This document shows positions 59,809-64,000 of a stretch of DNA of 64,000 nt, piece by piece (position 1 is the first letter of the stretch; each line of letters begins with the position of its first letter). The position numbers were made by a program, and so were the translations under genes. The notes beneath the pieces were generated by a model, which saw only the letters and a list, made by a program, of their open reading frames with translations, did not search any database and was not told where the DNA came from. The stretch is from Pycnococcus provasolii (taxonomy: Eukaryota; Chlorophyta; Pseudoscourfieldiophyceae; Pseudoscourfieldiales): NCBI GenBank assembly GCA_049487715.1, contig CP150546.1:1-64000 (forward strand), written 5' to 3'.

Positions 59809-60456
59809 ATGAAGAAAGAGGCACGAACTATGCTCAACTTCAGGACAATCAATCTTGGAACGTACAAGCTCAGGCACAACAGCCACGGTGTGGAAGATTT
59901 GCTACAAACAAAGCTCGCGAACACGTCATGCCGCACCGTCGGCATGCACAAGCATAGAGTGCTCGGGCACCAACTGCAAGTATACGCAGACCGACCTCGC
60001 GAATGAATTCATTCGCCGTGTGAAAACACACTTGGGACAAGAAACTTGGCCGACAGGCACAGTCTGCCAGAACGCAAGCATCGACCTGTCGTCATATGTC
60101 AAATACAACTCGACACACAGCATACTCGACGAAAAAACCGTTTTGGCGCTCCTGACTGGAGGACCGAGGCCTCGAATGAGGGACAACGACGGCTTTGTCG
60201 GGAGTGTCGCGCTTGCAAACATGGTGCCACTTGCGAGGAAGGACACGGTGAACATGAACTCGTACATGGAGCTCTTGGACACCGTCGCGCCGACGTTCCG
60301 CACGAGGACTATGTCTGTATTTTTTCTTTTTGCCTTTTTCTTTTCTTTTTTCTTTGCTAACCTGTCCCACAACACAACAGGAATACGAAGGGGCTGGACC
60401 TGGTAAACTTTATCATTCGGTGTGCAAGGTGTCCCGGAAGCACCCTGATAAAGTGA
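59809..60456 (+). CDS. Unrecognised locus, possibly a small spliced or broken gene
   Basis: An ATG at 59809 opens a plausible frame (MKKEARTMLNFRTINLGTYK) that reads to about 59965. Another frame carries on with ECSGTNCKYTQTDLANEFIR, then TVLALLTGGPRPRMRDNDGF and VNMNSYMELLDTVAPTFRTR. A candidate intron at 60313-60380 (GTCTGT, poly-T, GCTAACC, ACAACAG) would join this to MNTKGLDLVNFIIRC and a stop at 60454. The first frame switch is unexplained: an indel, a 20-base segment or pseudogenisation. The region is richer in A and T than its neighbours. No family recognised. It could be a young, horizontally acquired or decayed gene. Confidence 0.35.
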
Positions 60457-60536
60457 TACAAACTTCAAAATCACCTGCGCCATGAACAAAAACGCGCAGT
60501 GAATGGCACCGGTGAATGGGCTGAAGAATGGTAAAA

Positions 60537-60600
60537 GTGAATGATGTGAATAATGGACGACCGTTGGACAAACTAAAGTGCAACTTCATTACTGAATGAG
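60537..60600. repeat. Dispersed 3'-flank repeat, copy C
   Basis: It begins GTGAATGATGTGAATAATGG, contains GACCGTTGGAC as copy A has CATCCGTTGGAC, and ends CATTACTGAATGAG, three bases from the stop codon of the photolyase gene. Confidence 0.7.
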
Positions 60601-60603
60601 GGA

Positions 60604-62475
60604 TCACCGACTCACAACAATCACGCGCTTCCAGCTCTCGACGATCGACTTTGCCACTTCCGCAATCTCACCGTCGCTCTTGGTCAGGGGCTTGACGAGC
60701 TTGCCGACGCCACTCGCCACCAGAGACTCCTTGTCCACTGGCAACTTCTGAAGAGCTTTGAGCGCGTCCAAGCACCTCTCGGGCTCCTGATTGCTCTTCG
60801 ATGCCGTCGTCGCTAAGCGCAGGAGAGCATCACGATCAACCTTGGGCGTCGTCGACGCCCCCACCGCCGCCGATCCGTTGAGCTTCCAACCGCCAGGATT
60901 GCACGTCGCACTCGCGTCCTTCGCCTTAACCGCTCGAACCAGGTTGTTCACTCGACTCACGTAAGCCGGGATGCTGAACTTGCGCTTGCATCCGTCGTAG
61001 TTCATGTAGCGAATCTTGCCAAACACCTCGCGCTCCTTCCATCCTTGATCGTGCACGCCCACAATGCTCCACATCACGCCCACATATCCGTTCGGGTCGC
61101 GGCCATCTAGCGAGTACTTGTCGTTCAGGTAGATTCCCGTCGCGAGCGCCTCCTCTGGGCTTGCCGTCCACTCGAGAATCTTCTTCGCCCAGTACATGCG
61201 CATGAAGCCGTGCATCTTGCCGCCATGCACGAGCTCGAGCTGTGCTGCATTCCAAAGCTCGTCGTGCGTCTTTCCAGCCTCGAGCTTCTCGCGTGTGTAC
61301 ACGTGCGGTCGCGGGTCGCCCGCGTGCAGCTGCAGCGTCTCGCGAGCCCAGTCGTACTTCTGACCGCTCAGCTGGTCGTAGTTTTCGGGCGTGTAGAAGA
61401 CAAAGTTGTCCGCCAGCTCGCGCCGCACCACCATCTCCTCGATGAAGCCGTCAGCCGCCTCCTTGGGAACCTTCTTACGAATCTCGCCAATCGCAAGCGC
61501 CGCGCGCTGCGCACTGATGTGTCCGTAGCGAAGCCACGGGGACAGCCCGGAGAGCGATTTCGGCGCGGCAGGGTCGTTGCGCTTCTCGTACAGGCGCAGG
61601 CGGTTCGCGAGAAAGTCGTTGAGTACAGCCTTGGCGGCAACCTCGCCAGGCTTCGCCCATGCGAGCTCCGGGACGGCGGAGCCTCGCTCGCGCGCGCGCG
61701 CGATTGCCGCGTCCCAGTTGATGGGATCCGTACCCACGGTGGGAGAAGGCAGGTTTGCCGTCGCCTCTTCCGCGCTGGGAAACTCGGTGAGCAATTCAGG
61801 GAGCAGGCGGTGGATCTTCGCGCGCAGCGTGCGCGCTCCCACCTCCACCTTGTTTGACGCGGTCCACACGGGAACAATGTTGTGCGCGTCCACCTCTTCC
61901 AGTGGGCACATCTTGGCATCCGCCAGAGCCTTGCGCCACGCACGCCCCTCGCGCATCGGATTCATGTCGCAAACCACGTGCTGAACGCCGTGCGTCTTGA
62001 CAAAATTTGGCACCGTGGCAGAGGGATCGCCGTCGGTGAGGTATGCGAATCCAACGTTGTTCTTTGCAGCCGTATCAGCAACCTGCTTAAGTCCCTCAAG
62101 CATGAAGCACCTGTGCCTTGCTGTGGCGAACCCGCAGTAGGATTCCGCGAGGGCGAACACGATGCACAAACTCGTGTTTAGGCGCTGCGCGTGCTCCGCC
62201 GCGCGCAGAAGCGCCCAATTATCTGCAAATCTCTGGTCGCGGTTCATCCAGTACACGACCGGGCCGTTGGCGCCAGTTTTCGTTTTGGAGTCGGTCAGCT
62301 TGCGCGCGCGTCGCTCGTCGAACGCCGGCTTTTTGGTTTTTGTGGACGACATGACGAGTTCCCAGTCGATTTGCGTGCGAGCTGTACCAAAGGTGCGTAC
62401 GGCGGTTCGGACGTGGTGTCTGCGTGCACCTATGAGTATGCTAACGGCGCGTATGTGACGCGCGGCCGTGTGCAT
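60604..62475 (-). CDS. PHR2: Class II CPD photolyase with C-terminal TFIIS N-terminal (LW/TND) domain
   Basis: 623 residues from the ATG at 62475. The catalytic part (about 50-520) is a class II cyclobutane pyrimidine dimer photolyase: VVYWMNRDQRFADNWALLRA, then VRRELADNFVFYTPENYDQL, KMHGFMRMYWAKKILEW and YVGVMWSIVGVHDQGWKERE, the FAD-binding core. After a Gly/Ala/Ser linker, residues 551-623 follow the TFIIS N-domain pattern: CLDALKALQKLPVDKESLVA, GVGKLVKPLTKSDGEIAEVA, KSIVESWKRVI. This domain binds disordered partners of the transcription elongation machinery. The frame is continuous with no intron signal between the parts. A second ATG at 62352 (MSSTKTKKPAFDERR) would give a form without the Arg-rich leader. 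The enzyme uses blue light to reverse UV damage. Confidence 0.95.
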   Translation of the reverse strand: MHTAARHIRAVSILIGARRHHVRTAVRTFGTARTQIDWELVMSSTKTKKPAFDERRARKLTDSKTKTGANGPVVYWMNRDQRFADNWALLRAAEHAQRLNTSLCIVFALAESYCGFATARHRCFMLEGLKQVADTAAKNNVGFAYLTDGDPSATVPNFVKTHGVQHVVCDMNPMREGRAWRKALADAKMCPLEEVDAHNIVPVWTASNKVEVGARTLRAKIHRLLPELLTEFPSAEEATANLPSPTVGTDPINWDAAIARARERGSAVPELAWAKPGEVAAKAVLNDFLANRLRLYEKRNDPAAPKSLSGLSPWLRYGHISAQRAALAIGEIRKKVPKEAADGFIEEMVVRRELADNFVFYTPENYDQLSGQKYDWARETLQLHAGDPRPHVYTREKLEAGKTHDELWNAAQLELVHGGKMHGFMRMYWAKKILEWTASPEEALATGIYLNDKYSLDGRDPNGYVGVMWSIVGVHDQGWKEREVFGKIRYMNYDGCKRKFSIPAYVSRVNNLVRAVKAKDASATCNPGGWKLNGSAAVGASTTPKVDRDALLRLATTASKSNQEPERCLDALKALQKLPVDKESLVASGVGKLVKPLTKSDGEIAEVAKSIVESWKRVIVVSR

Positions 62476-62667
62476 GCACCGAGGCGGAGAAGTGGCGGAG
62501 GGCAGGGGGCGGATCCGCTGACTCGGAGCGTATGGGACGAAACAGAGGCCACAAAAACCAGACGCCACCAGCCTGGCAGCCGGGAGGGAAATCGGTCAAA
62601 TCTCACCCTGGTCACCTACGATAGCAGGAAAAGGGCGGGGTTCGCGTTCGGGTTTAGTTACATTTTA

Positions 62668-63696
62668 TTAGTACGCGCACATGCAAATGTGCTCGAGCCG
62701 GCCTTTCGTGTACTTGCGGCTCACCCAGCCGTGCGACTCGAGCCCAGCGACGACGTGAAGCGTGTCGTCGTCCTCGTAGTGCACGCCGTGGAAGGCGTTG
62801 TGTGGACCACCGAGTGCAACGAGGTGCTCTGAAGACATGGGACAAGTTGGCACGTCGTGCGTACCGGCGAGCATCAAAATCGGCTCACCTAGTTCATTCT
62901 CACCGTCGCCGAGATGCCAATAGCCAGTCAAGCAAGCTGAAGCAGTGTTAAGTGCATTCGCATCAACTCCGTCGGAAGGCGGTTCCTTCGGAGCCCACTC
63001 AGGATATGGAGCGCAGCAAGTACTCGGTGGCAGTGGCTCTGCCAAATTTGCGGATTTGTAGTCGGCGGCCACACGTTGTTCGGCAATCACCTCGACATAC
63101 AGCACACCTCGGCCATTCAGCTGATGTCGAAAGCGATAGCGCACGGGCTCTTCAGGCTCTTCGTCAGTGCTGTAACTGACGGGTATCGCACACTCCATCA
63201 ACATCTTCGTGAAGGCATCCTCGGGCAGTATGCGGCAACCTGCACTGAAGGCTCCATTGGGTAGAATAGTCTTCGCTTCGTTGTGTCCTCGCAGCACGGT
63301 CCGATCGGTGCTGTCGAAGCTCACGGCATCCGCCTCGCAACCAACAGCAGGATACACGAGTCGTGTCAGCAGACGTATTCCATCGTCGGATGCGATGCTA
63401 TGCGAGTTGGCTTGGCGATCGACGAGCTCCACGCCCCACTCACGATACGCGTCGGGAACGATGCTGTCGTCGAGTGGAAGTGCTGCGCCACTGTTGGGAT
63501 CGAATCGAACAGCCTGTCCCTCGTATTCGCCTGACGCCTTGGTTGCGAACTCTACCCAAGCTGTCGACCCGATCTCCGTCGTCTTCACCGAAAGGGCGGC
63601 GTTGTTGCTGCACCTGGCGTGCGCGCGCCTACGACTGTGGCTAAGCAATCCACGTCGATCGTTGTTGAAGGCGCTGCGTGTCGAAGGCGCGGGCAT
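62668..63696 (-). CDS. Conserved algal/plant-type protein of unknown function, probably plastid
   Basis: 342 residues from the ATG at 63696. The N-terminus is Arg/Ser/Ala-rich (RSAFNNDRRGLLSHSRRRAH), a probable transit peptide. The body has well-ordered beta-rich sequence: STAWVEFATKASGEYEGQAV, IVPDAYREWGVELVDRQAN, YPAVGCEADAVSFD. I recall plant chloroplast proteins with a similar PEAYREWGV segment, but I cannot name the family and do not assign a function. The C-terminus contains CLTGYWHLGDGENELGEPIL and LEHICMCAY. The layout (ligand-binding-like beta fold) is inference only. It lies about 190 bases upstream of the photolyase start in the same orientation. Confidence 0.7.
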   Translation of the reverse strand: MPAPSTRSAFNNDRRGLLSHSRRRAHARCSNNAALSVKTTEIGSTAWVEFATKASGEYEGQAVRFDPNSGAALPLDDSIVPDAYREWGVELVDRQANSHSIASDDGIRLLTRLVYPAVGCEADAVSFDSTDRTVLRGHNEAKTILPNGAFSAGCRILPEDAFTKMLMECAIPVSYSTDEEPEEPVRYRFRHQLNGRGVLYVEVIAEQRVAADYKSANLAEPLPPSTCCAPYPEWAPKEPPSDGVDANALNTASACLTGYWHLGDGENELGEPILMLAGTHDVPTCPMSSEHLVALGGPHNAFHGVHYEDDDTLHVVAGLESHGWVSRKYTKGRLEHICMCAY

Positions 63697-63862
63697 GGAA
63701 GAAGGTGTGACTGGGTGACCGGGGAACACCCCAACTGCCCCCGGGTGGGAGCGGGGAGGGCTTCTGGGGAGGACCCGTCGCCTTCTCTTCTTCCCTGATT
63801 CTTCCCTCTCCTCCTTCCATCCCTCGCTTCGCTCAACCACTCAAGGGAAAAAAAGCACAGCG

Positions 63863-64000
63863 ATGGCGTCACCCATGAAAGCAATCACAATATTCACAAT
63901 AGGCACGTGCTTAGCTCTGAACTCTTGTGCCTTGGCTGCAGGCACGGATGTCCTCGACGAATACCTCGGCAAAAACGCACAACTCTTGGGTGACTTAAAC
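63863..64000 (+). CDS. 5' end of a secreted or membrane protein gene, cut by window edge
   Basis: An ATG at 63863 opens a frame with no stop to the end of the window (46 codons). It starts MASPMKAITIFTIGTCLALN and continues SCALAAGTDVLDEYLGKNAQ, a clear signal peptide with probable cleavage after ALAA. The mature part is too short to classify. It is divergent from the neighbouring gene, with 166 bases between starts. Confidence 0.6.
   Translation, partial: MASPMKAITIFTIGTCLALNSCALAAGTDVLDEYLGKNAQLLGDLN

Overview
The window is one end of a nuclear chromosome from a unicellular green alga, probably a small prasinophyte-type species. It opens with C-strand telomere repeats (CCCTAA)n. Nucleus-encoded plastid proteins (uL22c, SecY, ClpC, a CtpA-type peptidase, chlorophyllide a oxygenase) place it in the green lineage. 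Genes are compact and GC-rich, introns are few and short, and many gene pairs share divergent promoters. Chlorophyllide a oxygenase is one full-length chain, which argues against Mamiellales such as Ostreococcus and Micromonas, where I recall it is split. I cannot name the genus.

Layout. 1-2.7 kb is telomere and subtelomere: a 12-base telomere-variant array, two tandem 455-458-base LTR-like repeats and a decayed Ty1/copia RNase H fragment. 2.7-14.1 kb carries an MFS transporter, a cysteine hydrolase and a divergent pair of ABCA half-transporters. 14.3-23.9 kb holds an EF-hand protein, plastid ribosomal protein uL22c, an unrecognised low-complexity protein, an RmlC-RmlD fusion for nucleotide-rhamnose synthesis, ClpC with a recovered transit-peptide exon, and ribosome recycling factor. 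24-36 kb holds a CCT-domain protein, a large DUF789-like protein, CSN5, a lumenal C-terminal peptidase and CAO. 36-47.4 kb holds an Ariadne-type RBR ubiquitin ligase, Arp3, a glycosyltransferase, a cyclic phosphodiesterase-like protein, a TLC-domain protein, a TMEM135-like membrane protein and plastid SecY. 47.8-64 kb holds an ABC1K kinase, two unrecognised proteins, an ABCG half-transporter, mitochondrial uS10, a second MFS carrier, a mitochondrial PDK-type kinase, a poorly conserved spliced locus, a class II photolyase, a conserved unknown and the 5' end of a secreted-protein gene.

Together the genes are ordinary housekeeping for a phototroph: plastid translation and proteostasis (uL22c, SecY, ClpC, CtpA), chlorophyll b synthesis (CAO), light-damage repair (photolyase), mitochondrial translation and metabolism (RRF, uS10m, PDK) and ubiquitin control (CSN5, RBR). 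They are neighbours, not operons.

The most notable observations are: (1) a class II CPD photolyase whose C-terminus carries a TFIIS N-terminal (LW/TND) domain, which suggests targeting of repair to transcription; (2) two introns in unrelated genes (ABCG and PDK) that share three sequence blocks in the same order and the same phase, a possible introner-like family; (3) a 64-71-base repeat found three times directly downstream of stop codons of minus-strand genes; (4) a telobox-like motif just upstream of three start codons.
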